A DNA stretch of 64,000 bases from Kribbella steppae (GCF_004342025.1 NZ_SLWN01000006.1:62001-126000), one strand, 5' to 3'. Shown: positions 8,988 through 18,773, counted from the stretch's first letter. Made by a program: numbers and translations. Notes: generated from the sequence alone by a model not told the origin.

Positions 8988-9965
8988 ATGACACCACAGG
9001 AAGGCACCATCGAGTTGCCCAAGGCAACTGACCGGGTTCACTCTGATGTAGTGGACGTCGACGCGGTTGTGGAGCTGTACGGGTTGCACCCGGACCAATT
9101 CACTACGGCCCGCAACCGGCTGGCCACAGCGCTGAAGGAGGCCGGCGACGCCGACGGAGGCGCCGCGGTCAAAGCTCTGCGGAAACCGACCATGGCGGCC
9201 TGGTTGGCGAACCATCTGGTCCGGGTCGCCCCGGATCAGATCGCCGAACTGACCGAGTTCGGCGACGAACTGCGAGCAGTCGTTGCCGCCGGGGACGGTC
9301 CTCGCTTACGGAGGCTCACTCCCCGCCGCCACGATCTGGTCCAGCGCTTGGTCGCGACCGCGAGGACTGATGTGGCAACGATGGGACGGGTCGTCACGCC
9401 CGCCGTCTCCGAGCGGCTGGCAGAAACTCTGGACGCTGCACTGGTCGACCCCGGAGCGGGGAAACTGCTCCGCACCGGACAGTTGACCAGTGCGCTGCGT
9501 CATATCGGCTTCGGCGTAGTGGACGAGCGCGGCGAACCTGTGACCGTCCGGCCGCTCAAGGTGGCGAAGGCTCCGCCTCCGCCACGGGCCAAGACGCTGG
9601 CCAAGAAGGCGGCTCCGGCCAAGCCTGCGGCCGCGCGAGCGGATGTGCAGAAGTGGACAATCCAGCGGCAGCGAGCCGAGCTGCAGGATCGACTACGGGA
9701 GGTCGAGGCCGAGTACGTCGAAGCCGAGAACCAGCGCCAGACCGCCGAGGCAGAGCTCGACGCCAACGAACACCACATCGCCGACATGCACACCGCGATC
9801 GAACGACTCATCAACGAACTCGACCAAGCCCGCCGCGAGCTCCGCACAGCCCAAAGCCAAACCAGGAAACTGGAACGCGCCCTCTCTCGCGCCGAACGAA
9901 CTGCCGCAGTCGCCAGACGGCGGCGTGACACTCAGGAAGAGCGCCTGGCGGCCTTCAACGAATAG
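8988..9965 (+). CDS. Conserved actinobacterial coiled-coil protein of unknown function
   Basis: A 325-residue cytoplasmic protein. The N-terminal part (about residues 25-75) has LYGLHPDQFTTARNRLATAL and the strongly conserved KALRKPTMAAWLANHL, the hallmark of a widespread actinobacterial family with no assigned role. A linker rich in Ala, Pro and Lys follows (about 185-215). The last 110 residues are almost all heptad-like and rich in Glu, Arg and Gln, so a long coiled coil is likely. There is no signal peptide or membrane segment. It stands alone with about 70 nt before it and no obvious partner. Start: ATG at 8988; the upstream sequence gives only a weak ribosome binding site. Confidence 0.65.
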   Translation: MTPQEGTIELPKATDRVHSDVVDVDAVVELYGLHPDQFTTARNRLATALKEAGDADGGAAVKALRKPTMAAWLANHLVRVAPDQIAELTEFGDELRAVVAAGDGPRLRRLTPRRHDLVQRLVATARTDVATMGRVVTPAVSERLAETLDAALVDPGAGKLLRTGQLTSALRHIGFGVVDERGEPVTVRPLKVAKAPPPPRAKTLAKKAAPAKPAAARADVQKWTIQRQRAELQDRLREVEAEYVEAENQRQTAEAELDANEHHIADMHTAIERLINELDQARRELRTAQSQTRKLERALSRAERTAAVARRRRDTQEERLAAFNE

Positions 9966-10319
9966 CCACCCTGTGCCCAGCCCCAGCTGCCGAGCTCCAC
10001 ATTGAACTGTGGCACCGTCGCGTAGCCGCGGAAACGCATGGAGACGACGTCGGGCGCAACTACGGACACGAGTGGATCGAACAGCAATGAGTCCACGACC
10101 ATCCTTCGACACTGCGGCCGCCGGCTGTGCCGCAAACGGTCGTTTTCGGAACACCACGCGGCGGCCGGAGCACCCCGGTCGGCTGAGCCGGTGCGGGAGC
10201 TCCGGGCGTTCCGCTGGGGGTTTGCCGGACTTTCCGATGGGCGGCCAGGCAGAAGATTCTTGCTCCGTTGTCGACGCGGCGTTCGGAGCGCAGACTGGAC
10301 AGCTCAGGGGGTGGTTGCT

Positions 10320-10862
10320 GTGGCGGACGATGCAAGAAGTCGGTCGACACCACTTCGCCCGATAGCAGCTGTGTCGTTCTCGGTCTCGGGTGCACTCACG
10401 TTCGTGGCGGTTATCGTCCCCCGCGGCAACCAGCCTGTCCAAGAGGAGCTGTTCGGCACGGCCCTGGTCTTGCTGACTGTTGGCCTCGTGCTCCTGGGCT
10501 TCCTGCTGCGGAGGGCGGGATTGCCCTGGAGCGGCGTCGCGGTCCTCTGGGTTGCCGCCGCGGCCGCTCTCGCGGCAGTGGTCGGTGCGGTTTTTGAGAG
10601 TCGGCTTGGACCATTTCTGACCGACTTGATGTGGCGAGGTGGGCAGTTCGTCTTCATCCTGGCCACGTTGATCACGAGCCTCGTGGTTCTGAGCTCAGAG
10701 GTGATCACAACGTGGTTGTTTCTGCCGGTTGTGACGCTTGCGGTGGGCCTGTTCATGGGGGACGAGCGTGGAGCAGCGGTTCTTGGCCTCGGCGCGATCG
10801 GTGTCGCGGTGGTTATCGCGCGTGGTCGAATCTCTCAGGAGCGTTCTGTAGAGACGGGTTAG
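10320..10862 (+). CDS. Small multi-pass membrane protein, function unknown
   Basis: A 180-residue hydrophobic protein. I chose GTG 10320 because CAGGGGG lies about 7 nt upstream; the frame is open further upstream but that part has no coding character. About five hydrophobic segments can be seen: IAAVSFSVSGALTFVAVIV, LFGTALVLLTVGLVLLGFLL, VAVLWVAAAAALAAVVGAV, VFILATLITSLVVLS and TWLFLPVVTLAVGLFMG. A final hydrophobic stretch is followed by a basic tail. I recognise no family motif. It may be a small inner-membrane protein of the island. No neighbours are close enough to suggest an operon. Confidence 0.5.
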   Translation: MADDARSRSTPLRPIAAVSFSVSGALTFVAVIVPRGNQPVQEELFGTALVLLTVGLVLLGFLLRRAGLPWSGVAVLWVAAAAALAAVVGAVFESRLGPFLTDLMWRGGQFVFILATLITSLVVLSSEVITTWLFLPVVTLAVGLFMGDERGAAVLGLGAIGVAVVIARGRISQERSVETG

Positions 10863-11224
10863 TCATGCCCAGTGCTACAGCGGACTGATCTGCCGCGTTA
10901 CGTGGGTGCGCCCAGCTCGACGTGTGTGAAGGTTCAGGCAATCGATGTTTTGGACTGACGTGAGGAGCCTGCGTGTCGCTAGGTAGTCCGATCACCAAGC
11001 TGCTGCCGTTTGGGCCAAGGACACCACGGTCGGCCCGGGGCGGTTGCCGAGCAACCGGGTCTGCTCTCGAGCTGACCACTTTCTCACTCGAGCGCGTATC
11101 TTCCGCGTGGTTTTCGCATCTGACAGATGAGGGAGCAGCCTGGGGCGGGCTGGGGGTCCTCGGCTCCTGAACCGGCAGCGCGAACTGATAACTCGCGCTG
11201 GTCATCGAGGGCGAAGGGAAGATC
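10863..11224. other. Intergenic stretch, no gene supported
   Basis: About 360 bp without a gene I can support. A 65-codon frame begins at a GTG (10973) with GAGGAG upstream, but its translation has low-complexity Pro/Arg/Gly content and no recognisable feature. The last 30 bp carry the ribosome binding site (GAAGGGAAG) of the lectin gene. Confidence 0.4.
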
Positions 11225-11626
11225 ATGTCCAACTCGGTTCGTTGGCACACACACAGCTGGATCGAGCAGCTTCCTGCGGCACGGGGCAGCGAGATGGGGA
11301 TCGGGCAGGCTCTCTACCCTGGCGATTCCCTGGTGTCGCCCAACGGGAAGTACACGCTTATCTATCAGGGCGACGGAAACCTTGTCGTGTACGGCCCGGC
11401 GGGCTCTGTCCTCTGGGCGTCCGGGACCGGAGGGCAGCCAGCGGGTCTGTGCAAGCTGGTCATCGACGGCGGCCGTACGGGGGTTTCGCTCTTCGGCCCA
11501 GGGATGAAGCTGATCTGGGTCAAGCCAGACTCGAATCAGCTTCTCCAGAACAACCCCCGCCTGCTCGTCCAGGATGACGGGAATCTCGTGCTACTCGGCG
11601 ACTGGGGTGGTGCAGGGCCCGAGTGA
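11225..11626 (+). CDS. Bulb-type mannose-binding lectin domain protein
   Basis: A 133-residue protein from ATG 11225, with GAAGGGAAG about 5 nt upstream. It is made almost entirely of one B-lectin beta-prism domain. The start YPGDSLVSPNGKYTLIYQ is typical, and two sugar-site motifs of the QxDxNxVxY type are seen: QGDGNLVVY (near residue 50) and QDDGNLVLL (near residue 118). The second has Leu for Tyr, so one site may be weak. There is no signal peptide, so it is either cytoplasmic or exported another way; related bacterial proteins (putidacin-like bacteriocins, lectin tails) are sometimes released without a signal. A lone lectin beside a broken recombinase suggests a transferred gene. Function in this cell unknown. 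Confidence 0.8.
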   Translation: MSNSVRWHTHSWIEQLPAARGSEMGIGQALYPGDSLVSPNGKYTLIYQGDGNLVVYGPAGSVLWASGTGGQPAGLCKLVIDGGRTGVSLFGPGMKLIWVKPDSNQLLQNNPRLLVQDDGNLVLLGDWGGAGPE

Positions 11627-12260
11627 CCTACTGGCCGTGACACGGTCGCCGCTAGTGGTTGCGGGCAGCTCGAGTGGAGTGGCTGTGCTGGGCAGCGCCG
11701 GGGAGCGGAGTTCTGGGACACGTACTTGTAGATGGTGGCTCGGCTGACGCCGAGCAGCCGCGCGATCGAGGACACCGTGGTGTCCGGGTTACCGAGCAGG
11801 TCGCGGGCGTGCTGAACCTGCTCGGAGGTCGTTGCCGGTGGCCGGCCGAGTCGGGCACCGCGGGCGCGGGCGGCGTCGAGGCCTTCGCGGGTGCCTTGGA
11901 CGATCATCTCGCGGATGAACTCGCCCAGGGCGGCGAAGACGTGGAAGACCAGCCGGCCGCCAGGGGTGGTGGTGTCCAGCGCTTCGTGCAGCGACCTGAA
12001 GCCGATCTCTCGCCATCGCAGGTCACCGATGATCGAGTTGAGGTCCTGGAGGTTGCGGCCTAGTCGCCATAGCTCGGTGACGGTGATGGTGTCGTTGGGT
12101 CGTGCGAACTCAAGGCACTTCCACAGCTCGGGTCGTTCGGCGTTCTTGCCGCTGAGCTTCTCTCGGAAGGTCCGGCTGCATCCTGCCCCGGTCAGGGCGT
12201 CGTCGAGCGGCGGCCCAGGTTCTGTTACCTGGTAGACACTCGGGCGCACCCGATAAGCAT
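11536..12260 (-). pseudogene. Serine resolvase/invertase remnant with broken N-terminus
   Basis: The frame read from 12249 matches small serine recombinases: KLSGKNAERPEL, the EALDTTTPGGRLVFHVFAAL block, a long E-helix and a C-terminal HTH (SIARLLGVSRATIYKYV). The true N-terminus starts at ATG 12260 in another frame as MLIGCARVSTR, which includes the catalytic Ser, and stops at once at a TAA where the family has Asp-Gln-Asn. The WRLDRLGRS motif is altered to ELWRLGRN. The tail after the HTH runs on antisense into the lectin gene, so the original stop is also lost or displaced. An inactive relic of a transposon or invertase. Confidence 0.8.
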
Positions 12261-12493
12261 CCCGCCGCCGATGACGCCGAGGGGATCGGGATCAAGCAGC
12301 AGCGCTCGTCGATGGTCCTGAGCCGGGGCTTCCCGCGACGACTACGTGGAACCGGTCGAGATGCGCGCCGACGCCCCTGCCCCAGTTGCCTGCCCGACGG
12401 CGGTCCGCGCGTCCACGTGAATCGGCCAGTTCTCCCTGGTTGCGGACCAGCCTTACCGACACCCCACTCTTGGCGGCACCTCAGTTGACGGCC

Positions 12494-14314
12494 TCAGCGG
12501 GGAGCACGGCTGCGGTGCGTGGCGGCGGGGTGGATCGGCTGGTCGCTGCGCTGCGGGTGCTCGCGGCCCAGCTGGAGTGCGCTGACCACGAGGGCGAAGT
12601 GGCTGAAGGCCTGGGGCGTGTTTCCCAGCTGGCGTCGCGTCACGGGATCCCACTCTTCGCTGAGCAGCCCGACATCGTTGCGTAGGGCAAGTAATCGCTC
12701 GAAGAGGATGTTTGCTTCCGTGGTCCGTCCGGCGTGGTTCAGCGCGTCTACGAGCCAGAAGGAACAAGCGAGGAAGGCGCCTTCGCCGGCGGGAAGGCCG
12801 TCCTCGCTGGACTCGGTGCGGTACCTCAGCACGAGCCCGTCCTGGGTGAGTTCCCGCTGGATCGCTTCGACAGTCGCGATGACCCGGGGGTCTGTGCCGG
12901 AAAGGAATCCGACCCGGGGGATGAGCAGCAGGCTGGCGTCGAGCTCTGTGCTGCCATAGGACCGGACGAAGGTGCCGCGCCTGGCGTCGTATCCGTTGGT
13001 TAGTACGTCGGTGTGGATCGCACCGCGCAGGTATTCCCATCGGCGGACAGGACCGGGAAGCCCGCTGTCATGGGTGGCGCGGGCCATGCGATCGGCGGCG
13101 ACCCAGGCCATCACTTTGGAGTGCGTGAAGTGGCGCCGTGGTCCGCGCATCTCCCACAACCCGTTGTCGGTGTCTTTCCAGTGGCCTTCGAGGTAGTCCA
13201 TCAAGGCGACCTGGAGGTCCCACGCGTCGTCCGGCTTGCTGATGTCGGCCTGGCGGGCGAGGTGGAGGCCGTCCAGGACCTCACCCCAGACATCGAGCTG
13301 CAATTGACCGGCTGCTGCGTTGCCCGTTCGAACGGGGGTGGATCCCTCGTAGCCGGCCAGCCAGGGGAGGCTGGTTTCAGGCAACCGGCGGGTACCGTCG
13401 AGGCCGTACATGATCTGTAGCTTGCTGGGATCGCCGGCTACCGCCCGGAGCAGCCATTCGCGCCAGGCCGTTGCCTCGTCGCCGTATCCGGCTGCGAGGA
13501 GTGCCTGCAGGGTGAAGGTCGCGTCGCGCAGCCAGCAGTAACGGTAGTCCCAGTTGCGGGGGCCGCCGAGCTGTTCCGGCAGCGACGTGGTGGCCGCTGC
13601 GACGATGCCACCGGTAGGCCTGTAGGTGAGCGCCTTGAGCACGATCAGCGAACGCTGTATGTCGTCGCGCCAGCGGCCGGTGACTGTTGAGCGTTCCGAC
13701 CAGCGCTCCCAGAAGTCGATCGTGTCGGCCAATGCGCGGACGGCGTCGACCGGCTTTGGTCTGCTGAGGTGGCTCGGCGCCCAGGTGAGGACGAATGGCA
13801 CCGTGTCCCCGGCTCGGACCGTGAACTCGGAGATGGTGCGATTGTCCCGGCCTTCCAGGGGTGCCGGCGTACGCAACCACGCCGAATCGGGCCCGGCTAC
13901 GGCCTCGATGGTGCCGCCCACGTTGCGGACCCACGGGATGATCTGCCCGTAGTCGAATCGCAGGCGCAGCTCGCCGACCATCGGTACGGCTCCGCTGACA
14001 CCCTGCACAATCCGGACGACGTCGGGCGCCTGGCCGCGCGGAGGCATGAAGTCGATGATCCGGACGGTGCCCTCGGCCGTGTCCCACTCCGACTCCAGCA
14101 CCAGGGTGTCGCCGCGGTAGCGCCTTCGCGTACAGGACCCGCCGGCCGCTGGAGCGAGCAGCCACCGGCCGGCTTCAGACGTGTCCAGCAGCGCCGCGAA
14201 GCAGGCACCGGAGTCGAACCGAGGCAGGCACAGCCAATCGACGGAGCCCTCCCGGCTGACCAGTGCCGCGGTGTGGAGATCTCCCAGCAGGGCGTAGTCC
14301 TCGATGTTCGTCAT
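12494..14314 (-). CDS. GH15-family trehalase-like glycoside hydrolase
   Basis: A 606-residue cytoplasmic enzyme. It has the glucoamylase-like GH15 layout: an N-terminal beta-sandwich (about 1-220; the opening IEDYALLGDLHTAALVSREG and VDWLCLPRFDSGACFA are typical) and an (alpha/alpha)6 barrel. Barrel motifs include RNWDYRYCWLRDATFTLQAL and, near the C-terminus, LSEEWDP, which carries an acidic residue expected to act in catalysis. Actinobacterial members of this subgroup include the mycobacterial GH15 trehalases, so trehalose to two glucose is the best guess; glucoamylase activity is possible. The ATG overlaps the stop of the upstream glucose dehydrogenase (ATGA), so the two are translationally coupled and probably form one pathway. 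Length is normal. Confidence 0.8.
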   Translation of the reverse strand: MTNIEDYALLGDLHTAALVSREGSVDWLCLPRFDSGACFAALLDTSEAGRWLLAPAAGGSCTRRRYRGDTLVLESEWDTAEGTVRIIDFMPPRGQAPDVVRIVQGVSGAVPMVGELRLRFDYGQIIPWVRNVGGTIEAVAGPDSAWLRTPAPLEGRDNRTISEFTVRAGDTVPFVLTWAPSHLSRPKPVDAVRALADTIDFWERWSERSTVTGRWRDDIQRSLIVLKALTYRPTGGIVAAATTSLPEQLGGPRNWDYRYCWLRDATFTLQALLAAGYGDEATAWREWLLRAVAGDPSKLQIMYGLDGTRRLPETSLPWLAGYEGSTPVRTGNAAAGQLQLDVWGEVLDGLHLARQADISKPDDAWDLQVALMDYLEGHWKDTDNGLWEMRGPRRHFTHSKVMAWVAADRMARATHDSGLPGPVRRWEYLRGAIHTDVLTNGYDARRGTFVRSYGSTELDASLLLIPRVGFLSGTDPRVIATVEAIQRELTQDGLVLRYRTESSEDGLPAGEGAFLACSFWLVDALNHAGRTTEANILFERLLALRNDVGLLSEEWDPVTRRQLGNTPQAFSHFALVVSALQLGREHPQRSDQPIHPAATHRSRAPR

Positions 14315-15366
14315 TGCCCGGCTGCCTCGAGGTCGATGACCACCTTGACGTCGTCAGGCTGCCGAGCGAACGCCTCTGGAAAACGATGCAGCGGAACCGT
14401 ACGGGTGATCAGCCGGCTCAACCAGTCGCGGTCGGCAGCCGCCAGCGCACGGGTGGCCTGTTCGTAGTGCCGCCGGTTGGCGTTGACGCTCCCGAAGATG
14501 ACCTTGTTGCCGAGCACCGCCTCACGGTTGAGGGCCCCGACATCGAGCGGTAGTCGCCTGCCGACTCCGGACACCCCGGTCAGACAGACGATTGCGTCCG
14601 GTACGCAGTTCCTCATCACATCGACGACGACCTCCGGCGCGCCCGTGCACTCGATCAGCACATCGGCTCGCACACCGGAATCGGGCAGCGACTCGTGGTG
14701 GTAGGTGGCGCCCAGCGAGCGGACGAGATCCGGTTTGGGTCCTGCGGTGACGCGGTCGATGACGTGCACGCTTAGACCGCACTGGACACCAAGCAGCGCT
14801 GCGAGTAGACCGACCGGTCCGGCGCCGGTGACGGCGACGACTCCGGGCTGCCAGAAGGCTCGCTTCCCGATCCGCTCTACCTGCTCCCAGGCCTTCGCCG
14901 CGACGGTCACCGGTTCGAGCAGGACCCCGAGGCGTCCAAGCGAGGGGCTCAGCCGTACGACGGCGTCCGGCTCGGTCCGCCACCGTTCGCGGGCGAATCC
15001 GTGCAGGCCACGGATCCCGTGCTCGGTGTAGCGGCCGTTGCGGCACATGTCCCACTCGCCGACGGCGCAGGCCGGGCACGGCTCAGGATCGGGACGACGC
15101 ACGATGCCCACAACGAGGTCACCCACCGACAGGCGGCTGCCCGACGGAGCCTCCAGGACGCGCCCCAGATTCTCATGACCGAGCACCAGGAAATCCTCGC
15201 CTGGCGGCGCCTCGCCGTACTCGCCGTTGATGATCTCCGAGTCAGTGCCGCACAGGCCGACCACCAGTGACTGGACCAGCACCGAGCCTTCGTCAGGGTG
15301 CGGCTCAGCCATCTCCCTCAAGCTCGACGAGCCCTGCTGACCAGGCCGAACCGTCAGTGCCAGCAT
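14311..15366 (-). CDS. Zinc-dependent MDR-family glucose 1-dehydrogenase
   Basis: A 351-residue medium-chain dehydrogenase. I chose ATG 15366 (MLALTVRPGQQ) because GGGAG lies 4-5 nt upstream; an open extension to 15474 lacks similarity. The catalytic zinc site is seen in GLCGTDSEI and GHENLGRV, and the structural-zinc-lobe segment CPACAVGEWDMC is typical of bacterial glucose dehydrogenases. The nucleotide-binding loop is VTGAGPVGLLAALLG (residues about 195-215). It oxidises glucose to gluconolactone with NAD(P). The stop overlaps the start of the GH15 trehalase-like gene, so trehalose breakdown could feed this enzyme directly. The gene looks intact; cofactor preference cannot be decided with certainty. 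Confidence 0.8.
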   Translation of the reverse strand: MLALTVRPGQQGSSSLREMAEPHPDEGSVLVQSLVVGLCGTDSEIINGEYGEAPPGEDFLVLGHENLGRVLEAPSGSRLSVGDLVVGIVRRPDPEPCPACAVGEWDMCRNGRYTEHGIRGLHGFARERWRTEPDAVVRLSPSLGRLGVLLEPVTVAAKAWEQVERIGKRAFWQPGVVAVTGAGPVGLLAALLGVQCGLSVHVIDRVTAGPKPDLVRSLGATYHHESLPDSGVRADVLIECTGAPEVVVDVMRNCVPDAIVCLTGVSGVGRRLPLDVGALNREAVLGNKVIFGSVNANRRHYEQATRALAAADRDWLSRLITRTVPLHRFPEAFARQPDDVKVVIDLEAAGQ

Positions 15367-15611
15367 CGTCTCCCGACGCCTCGGTGCAACGTGGGCACCC
15401 TCGTGCGGAGTCACTCCGCCCGCCGACGGCGAGCGGTCGAGTTCAGTCAACGATTCGTTTCTGAGGTCGCGCACCGGGCACTCCTTGTCCGAGCTTGCGG
15501 GTCGTGTACTCGTCCAGCCTCGGGCACGTCCGATGAGAGCGAGATGAGAGCGACTCGACGGTTCAGCTACGCGAACAACCCCGCTGGATAAGGGGTTGTA
15601 CTGTCAAAAAC

Positions 15612-16151
15612 GTGCGCAGACTCGTTGTGATTCTTTTCGTGGCCGCTCTGGCCCTGGCAGGTTTCGGAGCTGCCGCTCATTCGCTCCGGGCATCACGTGC
15701 CCGGGCAGCGCACCGGTCTCCGTCAGAGTCCGGAGCGTCGGCTCAGTCGGCCAAGCCGCCGCCATCCACGAGTGCAACCAACCTCGTGATGACGAACGGT
15801 GTGCGGAACCAGCTGATCGCAGCAGCGGCCAAAATCAATGGCAATGTGCCGGTGTCGGAGTTCAAGGGGCTGGAGCCGCAAGGAAGCCACTATGCGTATG
15901 ACCCCGCGACAGAGACGTACTGGGCAGCAGCTTCGCTTCTTCCCCGCGACGATTCCTCCGCCGCGGCGGTCTCGGTACAAGACAACGGCTCCTACAACGT
16001 CTTTCGCCGAACGCTCGGAGGATCGTGGACGGCGTACGACGTAGGGCTGGCCGGTGTCGGCGGCACAGGTTGCCCGATCACCTTGCCGCCAGCGGTGTTG
16101 CAGCTGTGGGGCTGGCCGAGCAAGACCTGCGGGCCTGGCCCGCCATCCTGA
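15612..16151 (+). CDS. Secreted protein of unknown function
   Basis: A 179-residue protein from GTG 15612, starting MRRLVVILFVAALALAGFGA, a clear signal sequence with cleavage probably after AAA or ARA near residues 22-33. A Ser/Pro-rich linker follows, then a small domain (about 60-175) with YAYDPATETYWAAASLLP, VSVQDNGSYNVFRR and a CPITLPPAVLQLW segment. Two Cys near the C-terminus may form a disulfide. I recognise no family. It lies 145 nt before the frameshifted kup gene on the same strand and is preceded by the glucose dehydrogenase, which is transcribed away from it. Confidence 0.6.
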   Translation: MRRLVVILFVAALALAGFGAAAHSLRASRARAAHRSPSESGASAQSAKPPPSTSATNLVMTNGVRNQLIAAAAKINGNVPVSEFKGLEPQGSHYAYDPATETYWAAASLLPRDDSSAAAVSVQDNGSYNVFRRTLGGSWTAYDVGLAGVGGTGCPITLPPAVLQLWGWPSKTCGPGPPS

Positions 16152-16296
16152 GCACGACCGCTCCCGCCGCATCCTGGCGACGGCGCTGATTACCGCCAGC
16201 AGGTACGGCGACTTCCCACTGGCAGGGTGCGGAGATCGGCGCTGGCCGTGACGACACAACAGTCCCGCACGTACCTGACGATGAACAGGCGACCGC

Positions 16297-18202
16297 ATGC
16301 TTGACAAGGGCAACAGATTCCGGCCGGCCGGGGTCGGCGTGATCCTGGGTGTGGTCGGCGTCGTCTTCGGTGACATCGGGACCAGTCCGCTGTACGCGGT
16401 GCAGACCGTCTTCTCGATCGGCGGGGGAGCGGTAGCCCCGACAGCGGGTGATGTCTTCGGCATCGTGTCGCTCATCTTCTGGTCGATCACGTTGATTGTG
16501 TCGGTCAAGTACGTCGTCTTCGTCATGCGCGCCGACAACGACGGTGAAGGCGGTGTGATGGCGCTGGCCGCGTTCCTCCGAGGCCTGCTCGGCGGTACTG
16601 GGCGTCGCGGCCTGACCTTGATTCTGGGGCTCGGCATCCTGGGCGCGGCCTTGTTCTTCGGCGACAGCATCATCACCCCGGCCATCTCGGTGCTTTCGGC
16701 GGTCGAAGGACTCGAAGTCGTCTCGCCCGGTCTGTCGCACCTGGTTCTGCCAGTCACTGCCGTCGTGCTGACGTTGCTGTTTGCGGTGCAGCGCGGGGGA
16801 ACCGAGCGGATCGGCAACCTTTTCGGCCCGGTCATGACCGTGTGGTTCGTGTCGATCGGTGCGGCCGGCGTGGCGGGAATCGTGCCGCATCCGGGTGTTC
16901 TGTGGGCACTGTCTCCGACGTACGCGGTCGCCTTCGTCGTCGATCGCCCGTCTACCGCGTTCGTCGCGATGGGCGCCGTCGTACTGGCGATAACCGGCGC
17001 CGAGGCGCTGTACGCCGACATGGGGCACTTCGGCCGGAACCCTATCCGCCGGGCATGGTTCGTCATCGTCTTCCCAGCGCTGACGCTGAACTACCTCGCC
17101 CAGGGCGCCCTGATCCTGCACGACCCGGGCACGCGGGAGAACCCGTTCTTCCTGCTGCTGCCGGCGTGGGCGCGGCTGCCCATGGTCCTCCTCGCCACCG
17201 CGGCGACGGTGATCGCTTCGCAGGCCGTCATCTCCGGCGCGTTCTCCGTGTCCCGGCAGGCACTGGGGCTCGGTCTTCTCCCACGACTCCGCATCCGGCA
17301 GACCTCCGGCCGCGAGTACGGCCAGATCTATATTCCGAGTGTGAACTGGCTGCTGTTCGCGGCGGTCCTGATCGTGGTGCTCACCTTCGGTTCCTCGGCG
17401 CGGCTTGCGACCGCCTACGGCGTCGCCGTCACCGGCACGTTCTTGATCACCACGACGCTGTTCCTGGGTGGTTGCGCGGGCCCGATGGCACTGGGCGACG
17501 TGGCAGTGCGTGCTCGTCGGGCTGGTCCTCGGCGGCCTGGAGCTCAGCTACTTTGCCGCCAACCTCACTAAGGTGACACACGGCGGGTGGCTGACCCTGC
17601 TGATCGCGGCTGTGGTGTTCACCGTGATGGTCACCTGGCGGCGCGGACACCAGATCGTCAGCTCGCGCCGCGCGGAGCTGGAAGGCCCGCTGCCCGACTT
17701 CATCGGCGAAATGAAGACTGCCCACGTGAAGCGGGTCCCGGGACTTGCCGTGTTCCCGCACGCGGACAAGGCAACCACGCCTTTGGCCCTGCGGCTCAAC
17801 GTCGCGCACAATCACGTGCGGCACGAGCGGATCGTGATCATCTCGAGCCGGACCGCGCCAGTTCCTCATGTGCCATGGGACCGCCGCCTCAGCGTCGACC
17901 AGCTGCGCGACCCGAACGACGGCATCGTGTACGTCGCGGCGAGGTTCGGGTTCCACGATGACACCGACCTTCCTGAGGTCGTGCGGCGTGTCGCCGGCAC
18001 CGCTCCCGAGACGGACTTCGATCCGGACGCCGCCTCGTACTTCGTGTCTCGCCTCGCACTCCGCCGTACCCGTGCCCCCGGACTCGCCGGCTGGCGGAAG
18101 CAACTGTTCCTCGTGCTGTGGCGCAACGGCGCGACTCAGCAGGAGTTCTTCCACCTGCCCGACGACCGCACCGTCATCCTCAGCACCGAAGTACGCCTAT
18201 AG
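16297..18202 (+). pseudogene. kup: Kup potassium uptake transporter with a +1 frameshift
   Basis: The first 390 codons give a full set of Kup helices, opening with GVVFGDIGTSPLYAVQ, the family signature, and holding HFGRNPIRRAWF and FSVSRQALGLGLLPR. At TTCCTGGGTGGTT (17461-17473) the frame breaks: the first frame runs on as nonsense and stops at 17571, while the family sequence resumes one base later (VLVGLVLGGLELSYFAANLTK) and runs through the cytoplasmic C-terminal domain to 18202. Removing one G from the GGG run restores a normal 634-residue protein. Either the gene is truly inactivated or the assembly has a homopolymer error. The intact protein imports K+ with H+. Confidence 0.85.
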
Positions 18203-18773
18203 GTCCGGTTGTCGAGATCTCAAACGCCACGCGAAGGCGAGGCAGGGCCGCTGCCTGCCGGGTCGACAGGGATCGCGGGCCGCCGGGCGAGCATTCGGAG
18301 GCTGGGGCGATAGCACCTCCGGAGAGGGTTCTCGGGTGAACTGCCGCGGGATCTCCCGCAGTTCGTCGAGCGTTCCGGCCAAACGCGTCCGCGATCTCGT
18401 CGGGCTGCGCCCGGAGTTCGGCCTGTCCGTTGGGCATTGAAGAGCGTGGCGATGAGAACAGCCAGGGCGCGCTTCGTCATGCGGCTTCGCCTTGATCGGC
18501 GGTCGGCAAGGTGAATGACTGGTGCGCCACTGCGCGTCCAGAAGGTTGCCCTCGGCATCACGGACCTTGCCCTCGCCCATCACCGCGAGCGCGACGTGGG
18601 ACAGCGGGGCGAGTTTGGTCGAGCACGGTCTGACGCCGGTCGTGCTGGCAGAGAAGGAAGGTCTCGCGCTGGAAGTTGCATGGTTCGGTCTGGTGCTTTC
18701 ACCGAGTTCTCATGAACTCGTCGGCAGCGTTGTTGGCGACGCCGTACCCGGCGTCGACCCGAAGGAGCAGACC
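18203..18773. other. Intergenic stretch between kup and ftsH
   Basis: About 570 bp with no gene I can support. The frame of ftsH is open through part of it, but sequence before 18774 has no family similarity. A short minus-strand stretch near 18510-18590 reads GEGKVRDAEGNLLDAQW, which looks coding-like and may be a relic of a lost gene. The ftsH ribosome binding site GAAGGAG is at 18761-18767. Confidence 0.4.

Noticed and set aside
10973..11170. 65-codon frame with a good GAGGAG upstream
   Set aside because: Composition is that of random GC-rich sequence and nothing in it resembles a protein domain.
16297..18202. Programmed ribosomal frameshifting in kup
   Set aside because: No slippery heptamer of a known type followed by a pseudoknot was seen; a simple extra G explains the break.
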